Part shown: one piece after another, positions 54,200 to 61,695 of the stretch
How the letters are laid out: each line of letters opens with the position of its first letter
Numbering within the stretch: the stretch's first letter is position 1
Assembly: GCA_003990705.1 (NCBI GenBank)
Contig: AP018318.1
Coordinates: forward strand, 5,025,501 to 5,089,500
Origin: Nostoc sp. HK-01
Lineage (GTDB): Bacteria > Cyanobacteriota > Cyanobacteriia > Cyanobacteriales > Nostocaceae
Reading direction: 5' to 3'
Length of the DNA: 64,000 nt
Notes under the pieces: generated by a model
Told to the model about the DNA's origin: nothing
The model's database searches: none
The model's input: the letters and a program-made list of their open reading frames with translations, nothing else
Made by a program: the position numbers and the translations under genes

Positions 54200-55178
54200 G
54201 TTTAAATTTCACCTAATCCCTATTAGGGATTGAAACAAAGATGGTAAATAAATTCTTGGTGTGGTTGCGGGTTTAAATTTCACCTAATCCCTATTAGGGA
54301 TTGAAACCTGGGCAATTCAGGGATGAAACCCAGGCAATGGAGTTTAAATTTCACCTAATCCCTATTAGGGATTGAAACGCATTCCTTTGCTGCCACGGAA
54401 AAAAATGTTTACTCGCCTGTTTAAATTTCACCTAATCCCTATTAGGGATTGAAACGTGGCGATAAACCTTCAGAACGTGCCAATATTTGAAAGTTTAAAT
54501 TTCACCTAATCCCTATTAGGGATTGAAACCCTAATTTTGTAAAATTAAGCAATAAATCTTTTACAGTTTAAATTTCACCTAATCCCTATTAGGGATTGAA
54601 ACGGGTATGAAAGTTACTGGTACTGGCATCCCTACAGTTTAAATTTCACCTAATCCCTATTAGGGATTGAAACTAGGAACTTGTAGCACAAGAGTATCAA
54701 TCAGTTCTGTTTAAATTTCACCTAATCCCTATTAGGGATTGAAACTAGAGAGCTATGAACTAAAGCACCTAGAGAATGCTGTTTAAATTTCACCTAATCC
54801 CTATTAGGGATTGAAACATGGTGCCAAGCCTCAATTTTTTCAGCGGGTACGTTTAAATTTCACCTAATCCCTATTAGGGATTGAAACTGCAAAAACAAAA
54901 AGACTGTACAGATAAAAAATGGTTTAAATTTCACCTAATCCCTATTAGGGATTGAAACATAGATATCCACGTTTGTCTCTAATATTCTTCTTTGGGTTTA
55001 AATTTCACCTAATCCCTATTAGGGATTGAAACGGATTAGAAATTTTATAAATTTTAGAAATTAAATTTGTTTAAATTTCACCTAATCCCTATTAGGGATT
55101 GAAACATTATCCGCTGGTTGAACGCACACCGAAGCCACGCAGTTTAAATTTCACCTAATCCCTATTAGGGATTGAAAC
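54200..55178 (+). CRISPR. CRISPR array: 14 repeats of 37 bp, 13 spacers
   Basis: Repeats start at 54200, 54271, 54342, 54419, 54493, 54566, 54637, 54709, 54781, 54851, 54922, 54996, 55069 and 55142. All are identical 37-mers beginning gtttaaatttcacctaat and ending gggattgaaac, with an internal AATCCC/GGGATT stem. Spacers are 33-40 bp (34, 34, 40, 37, 36, 34, 35, 35, 33, 34, 37, 36, 36) and all different. The 37-bp length and ATTGAAAC end are usual for cyanobacterial type I/III systems that use Cas6. No cas gene lies in the 64 kb, so the array is remote from its effector or an orphan. Identical repeats suggest it has not decayed. Confidence 0.98.
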
Positions 55179-55614
55179 ACATTGCTATCACGGGTACATC
55201 CCAGTTTTTATTTAACAATTAGAGAGAATAAATATCATTGCCAGGAGGAACAACGTAGGCGAAACCTTCTCGTATGGTAGCGATCGCATATTTTTGTTCC
55301 TAAGTTCGAGACTTTGCGATTGCTTCACTTCACTTCGTTACATACCCTTTGGGAAGGCTAACGCCTACGCAATGAAATTCAAAAAAGTGGGATGATCCCA
55401 ATTCTAAAACTCTGGACTTAAAAACTTACATTACGATGAAAATTTTGCTTTTATAGACGAAACTCCTTTAATTGTGTCTAATAAATGAATTAAAAAACCT
55501 TGAATTTTTTGAATGTGTATACAAAATATAAGAGAGACATTTTAAATGTTGTGTAGCTAGGTTTTAGTTATAGCTGCACTAATTAGGATCACCGTATTTG
55601 CGGAGGTAAAATCA
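55179..55614. other. Spacer between CRISPR and RiPP-like locus, with repeat and possible gene scrap
   Basis: Contains a dispersed repeat around 55315-55375 (cttcacttcacttcgttaca; ggctaacgcctacgcaat). To its left, a minus-strand frame of about 32 codons without a start ends at a stop near 55213 (YAIATIREGFAYVVPPGND), which could be the tail of a gene cut by the repeat. The right part is AT-rich and should hold the promoter of the gene at 55615. Confidence 0.35.
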
Positions 55615-55884
55615 ATGGCAAGAATAACAATCTCAGACCTTTATCTTAATAATGATGAACAGCATATTACTGAACTAACTGCTTGGGAAGCTAGAACTAT
55701 AGAAGCAGGTGCAAGTACAGTCACAATCGACACTAGTGATTTATTAAAGCTGCAACAAAATATCAATGATATTCTTCAGGGTGTGTCGAATCAACTACAG
55801 CAGCAGCGACAACAACAACAACAACAACCTAATAATCGTTATGGTAGAAGACAACCATACGACGATTATTACGCTTATTATTAA
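55615..55884 (+). CDS. Putative RiPP precursor, Gln/Tyr-rich
   Basis: 89 residues with good Shine-Dalgarno (GGAGG). The start MARITISDLYLNNDEQHITE matches the M-A-x-I-T-[IL]-S-[DE]-L signature of the paralogues at 56550-58703. The middle is helical (DLLKLQQNINDILQGVSNQL). The C-terminus is a Gln run, then NNRYGRRQPYDDYYAYY. No Cys, no membrane segment. Either a divergent precursor peptide of the same locus or an accessory peptide. A hairpin follows at 55932-55967. Confidence 0.7.
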   Translation: MARITISDLYLNNDEQHITELTAWEARTIEAGASTVTIDTSDLLKLQQNINDILQGVSNQLQQQRQQQQQQPNNRYGRRQPYDDYYAYY

Positions 55885-56549
55885 TTCTGGGCTATATGCT
55901 GTTGCTCAGAAAGTTAGTAGCCAAAATAAAAGAGTCAGGAGAGACTGATAATTCTATCTCCTGACTCATGGGATTTCCGTGTATTTTATGTTGCTGCTCA
56001 TCAATATCAGTTCATTTACAGGCAGCTTTTTCAGCCAAGTTATTTTATTAATAGTCGTACGTTTTCAATTTAAGCAGTATGAGAACGTACGATTTTTTAT
56101 GTAAATAAATGTAATTCTCATTTTTATAGCAGAAGGTAGGAGGAACAGTCTTACTATTCCTGGCATTCAAGCTTTCAACTTGTCCTAACATATCTGACTG
56201 CCACTATACATACATTTATCGAAAGAGCGCATATTTGTGCGCTCTTAGTAAATTATTTACCCCGTTATTTAAGTAAATAGTATTACCCATACACCACCCT
56301 CTATAAACTTCAAGGTATGTACTTAGTTAACCTTAATTATTGATATTAATACAAACTTACAATAATTGGGCAAGCAAAATATAAAATTCTAAAAAGACAT
56401 AAGACATTTATTTGAGTCTTTATAAAGGTGTTTATAGCGTTGACTTTTGGAGTTTGCATAAATAAAAATTGCATTAACGGTTAAGCAAAACACAGCTTAA
56501 TCGCCCACAAAAACAACTTAATGACAAGCAATTGTATTAGGAGTAAATC
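55885..56549. other. Intergenic with three hairpins
   Basis: Hairpin 1: GAGTCAGGAGA (55932-55942) with TCTCCTGACTC (55957-55967). Hairpin 2: TCGTACGTT (56055-56063) with AACGTACGA (56084-56092), followed by TTTTTTAT, a good terminator candidate on the plus strand. Hairpin 3: AAGAGCGCA (56223-56231) with TGCGCTCTT (56238-56246). The 300 bp before 56550 are AT-rich and probably carry the promoter of the paralogue run. Confidence 0.65.
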
Positions 56550-56798
56550 ATGGCAAATATCATTCTTTCAGAATTAAATGCTGCTGGTTCTCAATTGTTT
56601 CAAGGTTCTGAAAGCTTCTTAAATGACCTGAGCGATGTTGATGCGAGCGCTAGTGGTTCTGGCTATGGCGGCTATGGCTACGACGGCTTTGGATTAAATA
56701 AGTTGATTGAAGGATTTGTTGATGTTTATGCTATTCAACATGTCTATGGCATAGCTAAATCCTTCAGCCACGGCGGCTACGGTGTTTCCGGCTACTAA
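56550..56798 (+). CDS. Putative RiPP precursor, paralogue 1
   Basis: 82 residues, Shine-Dalgarno AGGAG. The leader-like half starts MANIILSELNAAGSQLFQ, then SESFLNDLSDVD. The core-like half starts after a Ser/Gly run and holds YGGYGYDGFG and a hydrophobic helix (FVDVYAIQHVYGIAKSFS), ending SHGGYGVSGY. No Cys. Cleavage may follow a Gly near residue 37, but this copy lacks the HG/GG seen in others. It is the first of five tandem copies and the most Gly/Tyr-rich. Confidence 0.78.
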   Translation: MANIILSELNAAGSQLFQGSESFLNDLSDVDASASGSGYGGYGYDGFGLNKLIEGFVDVYAIQHVYGIAKSFSHGGYGVSGY

Positions 56799-56818
56799 TA
56801 GCTTTGTAATTTACGACT

Positions 56819-56857
56819 AAGCTATCTTTCGCATCATAATTAAGCGAAAGATAGCTT
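56819..56857. repeat. Intercistronic hairpin, copy 1
   Basis: Perfect 14-bp arms AAGCTATCTTTCGC (56819-56832) and GCGAAAGATAGCTT (56844-56857) with loop ATCATAATTAA. No T-tract follows, so processing, stability or attenuation is more likely than simple termination. Confidence 0.88.
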
Positions 56858-56907
56858 AAATCTCGGCACAAATTATCAATTGTCAGCAATTTTTTGAGGA
56901 TAAAATC

Positions 56908-57165
56908 ATGGCGAATATTACTCTTTCAGAATTAAATGCTGCTGGTTCTCAATTTTTCCAAGATTCTGAAAGCTTCTTAAATGACTTGAGCGATGTTGAT
57001 GCGATCGCTGCACATGGTGCTGATAGTAACTCTAATAGTTATATCAGCGACTTTTATGGATTCAATAAGTTGATTGAAGGATTTGTTGATGTCTATGCTA
57101 TCCAACATGTCTATGGCATAGCTAAATCCTTCAGCCACGGTGGCTACAGTAACTCCCAGTACTAA
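56908..57165 (+). CDS. Putative RiPP precursor, paralogue 2
   Basis: 85 residues, Shine-Dalgarno GAGGA. MANITLSELNAAGSQFFQ, then DSESFLNDLSDVDAIAAHG. I infer cleavage after HG at about residue 37. The core-like part runs ADSNSNSYISDFYGFNKL, then IEGFVDVYAIQHVYGIAKSF, ending SHGGYSNSQY. It is Ser-rich and Cys-free. Nearly identical to the next copy, so the duplication is recent. Confidence 0.8.
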   Translation: MANITLSELNAAGSQFFQDSESFLNDLSDVDAIAAHGADSNSNSYISDFYGFNKLIEGFVDVYAIQHVYGIAKSFSHGGYSNSQY

Positions 57166-57185
57166 TAGCTTTGTAATTTACTACT

Positions 57186-57224
57186 AAGCTATCTTTCGCA
57201 TCATAATTAAGCGAAAGATAGCTT
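57186..57224. repeat. Intercistronic hairpin, copy 2
   Basis: Arms identical to copy 1 (57186-57199 and 57211-57224), with the same loop ATCATAATTAA in the same orientation. Confidence 0.88.
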
Positions 57225-57274
57225 AATTCCCGGTATAAATTACCAATTGTCAGCAATTTTTTGAGGATAAAATC

Positions 57275-57532
57275 ATGGCGAATATTACTCTTTCAGAATT
57301 AAACGCCGCTGGTTCTCAATTGTTCCAAGATTCTGAAAGCTTTCTCAATGACCTGAGCGATGTTGATGCGATCGCTGCACATGGTGCTGATAGTAACTCC
57401 AATAGTTATGTTAGCGACTTTTACGGATTCAATAAGTTGATTGAAGGATTTGTTGGTGTTTATGCTATCCAACATATCTATGGCATAGCTAAATCCTTTA
57501 GCCACGGCGGCTATGGTATTTCTGCTGCCTAG
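57275..57532 (+). CDS. Putative RiPP precursor, paralogue 3
   Basis: 85 residues. The leader is the same as paralogue 2 apart from one residue (SQLFQ). The core differs by I-to-V and D-to-G changes (SYVSDFYGF; FVGVYAIQHIYGIAKSF) and by the end SHGGYGISAA. The last residues vary most among copies. No Cys. Confidence 0.8.
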   Translation: MANITLSELNAAGSQLFQDSESFLNDLSDVDAIAAHGADSNSNSYVSDFYGFNKLIEGFVGVYAIQHIYGIAKSFSHGGYGISAA

Positions 57533-57555
57533 TAATAGCTTTGTAATTTACTACT

Positions 57556-57594
57556 AAGCTATCTTTCGCTTAATTATGATGCGAAAGATAGCTT
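57556..57594. repeat. Intercistronic hairpin, copy 3, loop inverted
   Basis: The same 14-bp arms (57556-57569 and 57581-57594), but the 11-nt loop reads TTAATTATGAT, the exact reverse complement of the loop in copies 1 and 2. The whole hairpin is thus inverted relative to its neighbours. Confidence 0.9.
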
Positions 57595-57644
57595 AAATCT
57601 CGGCACAAATTATCAAATGTCAGCAAGTCTTTGAGGATAAAATC

Positions 57645-57887
57645 GTGGCAAATATTACTCTTTCAGAATTAAATGCTGCTGGTTCTCAATTTTTCCAAGA
57701 TTCTGAAAGTTTCTTAAATGACTTGAGCGATGTTGATGCGATCGCTACACATGGTGCTAATGGTAATTCTGTGAGCGACTTTTACGGATTTAACAAGTTG
57801 ATTGAAGGATTTCTTGATGTCTATGCTATCCAGCATATTTTCGGTATAGCTAATTCCTTCAGTTCTAAAGGTGGCTATGGTTACTAA
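57645..57887 (+). CDS. Putative RiPP precursor, paralogue 4 (GTG start)
   Basis: 80 residues, starting at GTG with GAGGA upstream. Leader as in paralogue 2, ending AIATHG. The core is shorter: ANGNSVSDFYGFNKLIEGF, then LDVYAIQHIFGIANSFS, ending SKGGYGY. The Lys of the IAKSF motif is Asn here. No Cys. The hairpin found after copies 1-3 is missing downstream. Confidence 0.78.
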   Translation: MANITLSELNAAGSQFFQDSESFLNDLSDVDAIATHGANGNSVSDFYGFNKLIEGFLDVYAIQHIFGIANSFSSKGGYGY

Positions 57888-58014
57888 TAGCTTTTTAATT
57901 TAATACTCATTCTCTGTCTATATGCAATAAATCAGCCTGTATTTGATATTTTGTAGAGTATGCAGGCTGTATTTCTCCAGCTTTAATTAGAGAATTCGTA
58001 GGGTCAGCATCTTA

Positions 58015-58042
58015 ATAATAAAGCTGAATTTTGCTTTATTAT
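58015..58042. repeat. Hairpin between paralogues 4 and 5
   Basis: ATAATAAAGC (58015-58024) pairs with GCTTTATTAT (58033-58042) across 8 nt. Unrelated in sequence to the 14-bp hairpins, but in the equivalent intercistronic position. Confidence 0.7.
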
Positions 58043-58086
58043 CTGCAAATAAACCTGATTACAACCAAGTCTTAGAGGACAGAATT

Positions 58087-58344
58087 ATGGCTAACATTAC
58101 TCTTTCGGAACTAAATGTTGCTGGCTCTCAATTATTCCAAGATTCTGAAAGTTTTCTCAATGATCTGAGTGATGTTGATCTGAGTGCTGCACATGGCGGT
58201 AAGAATGCCAATTCTGCCGACTACGGGTATGGCTCAGACTCATACATCAGTGTATTTAATAAGCTGATAGAAGGATTTGTTGGTGTCTATGCTATCCAGC
58301 ATATTTTTAGCCTAGCCAAATCTTTCAGTAAGTCTAATTACTAA
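58087..58344 (+). CDS. Putative RiPP precursor, paralogue 5
   Basis: 85 residues, Shine-Dalgarno AGAGGA. MANITLSELNVAGSQLFQ, then DSESFLNDLSDVDLSAAHGG; the GG is a good double-glycine cleavage site (about residue 38). The core starts KNANSADYGYGSDSYISV, then FNKLIEGFVGVYAIQHIFSL, ending AKSFSKSNY. It is more diverged from copies 1-4, including its flanks. No Cys. Confidence 0.8.
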   Translation: MANITLSELNVAGSQLFQDSESFLNDLSDVDLSAAHGGKNANSADYGYGSDSYISVFNKLIEGFVGVYAIQHIFSLAKSFSKSNY

Positions 58345-58372
58345 TAAATTTGTAGTTTACTACTAAGCTAAA

Positions 58373-58435
58373 TGGCTCTCATGGATTGGAAAAAAAATCA
58401 TCTTCAGTAATTATCGAATCCATGAGAGTCAGCCA
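58373..58435. repeat. Large inverted repeat between paralogues 5 and 6
   Basis: TGGCTCTCATGGATT (58373-58387) and AATCCATGAGAGTCAGCCA (58417-58435) pair over 15 bp with a 4-nt bulge. It lies just ahead of the start at 58458, so it could control translation or readthrough. Confidence 0.7.
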
Positions 58436-58457
58436 TATCTTTACTGGGAATGATGAA

Positions 58458-58703
58458 ATGGCAAAAATTATTATTAATGATCTAAGTTCTGGTGACTTAG
58501 ACAGCTACCTGACCGAAGTGAATGAGCTAGATTCTCTGTCTATATATGGTGGTGAATCTGAATTTCAGCAAATTCTTAACTTTGCTTATAATCTCTTGAA
58601 TTTTGTCCTATCGGCTTATGCTATCTACAATATTTACTCAATAGCAAAATCCTTCAAAATTACTAGGAATAAAACTACCCGTTCTGTATTTAGCTTATTT
58701 TAA
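58458..58703 (+). CDS. Putative RiPP precursor, divergent member
   Basis: 81 residues from ATG 58458 (GGAA 7 bp upstream); an in-frame ATG at 58386 lies inside the inverted repeat. MAKIIINDLSSGDLDSYL, then TEVNELDSLSIYGG: a clear double-Gly leader end at about residue 32. The core is hydrophobic (FAYNLLNFVLSAYAIYNIYS) and shares IAKSF with the others, then a basic tail KITRNKTTRSVFSLF. No Cys. Only this copy has a cationic C-terminus. The kinase gene begins 67 bp later. Confidence 0.75.
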   Translation: MAKIIINDLSSGDLDSYLTEVNELDSLSIYGGESEFQQILNFAYNLLNFVLSAYAIYNIYSIAKSFKITRNKTTRSVFSLF

Positions 58704-58770
58704 TTGCTGTATCACAATTGAAATACTGACTCTGTGATTCTTTTAGCTAACTTGAAAAATATCTAACGCT

Positions 58771-59949
58771 ATGCCATTTTTACTAAGCTCTCAAAATGTT
58801 CTCGAATACTTACTTACTTTTGGACTTTGTACTCAAGCAGAACAGTCATTAAGTAAAATTGAGCCAAAGCCTGCTAAAAATTTTAACTTGTTAGTTACTT
58901 TACCTGATAATAGGCAACTGCTAGTTAAGCAAGAGCGCCTAAATCGAGAAGGAAACACGGCTGGAGAGTTTTTTGCAGAATGGAGAGTGCATCAGTTTTT
59001 GCAACATTTTCCTGATATCAATCATATTCGCTTGTTTTGTTCAGAAGCAGTGCATTTTGATGCTGAAAACTCTATTATTGTTTTCAATTATCTCAATAAC
59101 TATCGAGATCTAGCTGATTTCTACATGAAAGAAAATGTCTTTCCTAGTGAGATTGCGATCGCAGTTGGCAAGACTTTGGCATTAATTCACCGTGCTACTA
59201 TTACACATCCAGACTATGTACAATTTTTTCACCAAGCCGAGCAGACATCTCAGCCAAAAAGTCCCAACCTCACCCTAGGATTAGACAGAATTACCCCAGA
59301 AATTTTTGGAATGGTTCCGAGTGAGGGATTAAAATTTTTTACCCTTTATCAACGTTACGATAGTTTGGGACAGGCGATCGCCGAATTGAACCGTTCTTAC
59401 ACCCGCTATTGTTTAACTCATCATGACCTAAAGCTGAACAATATTCTTTTATCTTTAACTTGGCAAGAGGCTCTTGCAAATAACTCTGTCTCAGATGAAA
59501 GTGTAATTCGCTTGATTGACTGGGAACGCGCTGCTTGGGGAGATCCGGCGCATGATTTAGGAATGCTCATCGCCAGCTATCTGCAATTCTGGTTATATAG
59601 TATGACTACCAGCAAATCAATGGCAATTGAAGAGTCATTACGTCTTGCTACCACACCTTTAGAGATACTTCAGCCTTCCATTGCAGCGTTGATGTCTACT
59701 TATTTAGCGCATTTTCCAGCCATTTTAGAGACTCGTCCAGATTTATTAGAACGAGTTGTGCAGTTTTGCGGTTTAGCCTTAATTACAGCTATTCAAGCCG
59801 GACTCCAGCATGAAAAAACTTTTGGTAATGTCGGAATCTGTATGCTTCAAGTTGCTAAAAGTTTGTTGTGTAATCCCAAAGCATCTATAAAAACAATTTT
59901 TGGAGTGGAAGCTGTAGAACTTTTACCAACAAATTTATCTCGCAATTAA
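58771..59949 (+). CDS. APH-type kinase, putative RiPP Ser/Thr kinase
   Basis: 392 residues of the aminoglycoside-phosphotransferase/choline-kinase fold. Lys53 (LLVKQE), the catalytic HHDLKLNN (H217-x-D219-x4-N224) and the metal-binding RLIDWERAAWGDPAHDLG (D250) are all present, so it should be active. APH-fold kinases paired with a HopA1 protein phosphorylate Ser/Thr of precursor peptides in class V lanthipeptide and thioamitide pathways (LxmK, TvaC). Placed between the precursor run and the HopA1 gene, that role is the best inference; a small-molecule kinase is the alternative. Confidence 0.85.
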   Translation: MPFLLSSQNVLEYLLTFGLCTQAEQSLSKIEPKPAKNFNLLVTLPDNRQLLVKQERLNREGNTAGEFFAEWRVHQFLQHFPDINHIRLFCSEAVHFDAENSIIVFNYLNNYRDLADFYMKENVFPSEIAIAVGKTLALIHRATITHPDYVQFFHQAEQTSQPKSPNLTLGLDRITPEIFGMVPSEGLKFFTLYQRYDSLGQAIAELNRSYTRYCLTHHDLKLNNILLSLTWQEALANNSVSDESVIRLIDWERAAWGDPAHDLGMLIASYLQFWLYSMTTSKSMAIEESLRLATTPLEILQPSIAALMSTYLAHFPAILETRPDLLERVVQFCGLALITAIQAGLQHEKTFGNVGICMLQVAKSLLCNPKASIKTIFGVEAVELLPTNLSRN

Positions 59950-60360
59950 ACCTATCTAAAGATAAAAGGAGAGTAGAAAAATAATTTTCTTCTACATTCT
60001 AAGAGGCTCTGTGAGAAGTAAGTCGGTGGAAATAAACCAAACTATATTACGAAGCGTAAATATTCTGAAAACGCTTACCAATGACTAATGATAAATAACA
60101 GACATCACTAGTTATCTTTAATTACACCGACCTACTTATTCTCGCTAAAATCAAAGTCTTAAAAACCTCATCTTGATCCTCCCCTTCCCTACATCCGCGC
60201 AGCATGTTGAAGACAGGGAATGAGAGAGCGTTTCAAAGCCTCTCCCCGTTTCGGGGAGAGGTTTGGAGAGGGGTTACTAGTATAATTTTCGACTTTTCAG
60301 ACATCCTTTGACTGCTGAATTTTGACTGCTATATTCTTCTTCAATTACAGGTAAGCTTTT
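59950..60360. other. Intergenic with dispersed repeat
   Basis: About 410 bp without a gene. At 60235-60275 lies the dispersed hairpin repeat cctctccccgtttcggggag followed by aggtttggagaggggtt, the same repeat that the MITE at 11741 interrupts. The gap suggests that the HopA1 gene may have its own promoter. Confidence 0.6.
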
Positions 60361-61461
60361 ATGCAAATGTTAGATTCCATCGTAACTCAACTTTCACAGA
60401 TTCCTGAATCATTGCAGACATCATTACAAGACATTATTTATAACATTGAAATTCAATCTGCTTATTGTATTAAACACCCCGATTACAAACCATTGGAATT
60501 GCCAGAATCCGCAGTTTCTCGCTTTCAGCAATTACCTGCGGCGCTGCAAAAAAAATTCTTAAGTTTGCAATTGCGAGGGTTTCTCTACGGCATTTATTAC
60601 AATAACTCTTTAAAAAGTTCTCTGACAGCCAATACAGAAACTAACAATGTGGCGTTAAATCAAAATCTCGAAAATAATACATTACTGGGTGTCGATGTAG
60701 CTTTTTATGAGCGCCTACATGAAAGTAATCGGGGTGAAGGCTATTGGAATTACAATTGGCAAGTAGTACAAGAAAATCTAGATAACACTTTAACAGTACA
60801 GAAGGATGGTTTGACTCTACAAATTGAGCGTAGCCGTCATCTATTACCTCAAAATCAATTTCCCTCTGTGGGTAAGTATGTTGCAATTAAAATGCCCAAA
60901 AATCTTGTCCAAAATGGCTTTTATATGGCAGTAGCGAACGCTGGAACTGCGACAAATCGGGAAAGATTGGTGCGTGTTTACTTTAATCTAACTCCAGAAG
61001 GTGCAGGTGCAGTTATGGAAACTTTGACTACTCAGCTTAACTTTCTAGAGATTCCTTTCTCATTTAAAGCCTTATACAATCCTTCCGATTACGAACGTTA
61101 TGATTCAGCAGTGTTCTACTTTGATAAAAACGATTATGAAGTAATTCACCCAGTTTTAGAAAGGGTGTATGCAGAATGTCAATTTTATTTTCAACCAGAA
61201 ATACCTTTATTTACTAAGTTTATCGCCCCTGGATTAGCGATCGCTGAAGAACCTAATCGCAGATTTGCTGAACAAGAGAGTTTTGGAACGCATCGTTGTC
61301 AAATTATTGCCAATGGCTTGCTTAATGCTTGGGAGCAAGAAAATGATACACCAGCCAATCGGATAACAGCGATTTTTGAACAATTTTCCTTATCTCAAGT
61401 GGAATTACAACGTCCTTATCTGAATGCTAATTCTCAAGATATCTATATGCCTTTATTTTGA
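60361..61461 (+). CDS. HopA1-family protein, putative RiPP lyase
   Basis: 366 residues. The diagnostic region at about 116-135 reads YERLHESNRGEGYWNYNW, followed by VQKDGLTLQI and later KYVAIKMPKNL and VRVYFNLTPEGA. This is the HopA1 domain first named from a type III effector. In bacteria with class V lanthipeptide or thioamitide clusters it works with the APH kinase and is assigned the phosphate-elimination step giving Dha/Dhb. No signal peptide. Here it follows the kinase gene by 411 bp on the same strand. Confidence 0.85.
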   Translation: MQMLDSIVTQLSQIPESLQTSLQDIIYNIEIQSAYCIKHPDYKPLELPESAVSRFQQLPAALQKKFLSLQLRGFLYGIYYNNSLKSSLTANTETNNVALNQNLENNTLLGVDVAFYERLHESNRGEGYWNYNWQVVQENLDNTLTVQKDGLTLQIERSRHLLPQNQFPSVGKYVAIKMPKNLVQNGFYMAVANAGTATNRERLVRVYFNLTPEGAGAVMETLTTQLNFLEIPFSFKALYNPSDYERYDSAVFYFDKNDYEVIHPVLERVYAECQFYFQPEIPLFTKFIAPGLAIAEEPNRRFAEQESFGTHRCQIIANGLLNAWEQENDTPANRITAIFEQFSLSQVELQRPYLNANSQDIYMPLF

Positions 61462-61695
61462 TGATAAATGAAGTAAATTAACTTAAATAATTTAGACTGC
61501 AAAAGCACAACAAGCTATATATCTCTGACTAATCGCTTACTCTTTGAGAACTTTGAATCATCTTTATCTGTACATTAGCAAGAAATGGAATGATGAATAA
61601 AGAAGTAGCTCAGTACACATTTATTCTTTCTTAGCTTTTCTTATTCCCTTCCTACACAAATCATTTCAGGAATCAAAGCAGATTCCTACATATAT

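Noticed and set aside
58771-59949. Kinase as an aminoglycoside resistance gene
   Set aside because: The fold is right, but the context (precursor run and HopA1) fits peptide phosphorylation better and nothing else suggests resistance.
54200-61461. Reading the small peptides beside the CRISPR as Cas or anti-CRISPR proteins
   Set aside because: They share leaders with each other, are followed by APH and HopA1 genes and resemble precursor peptides; no link to the array beyond proximity.
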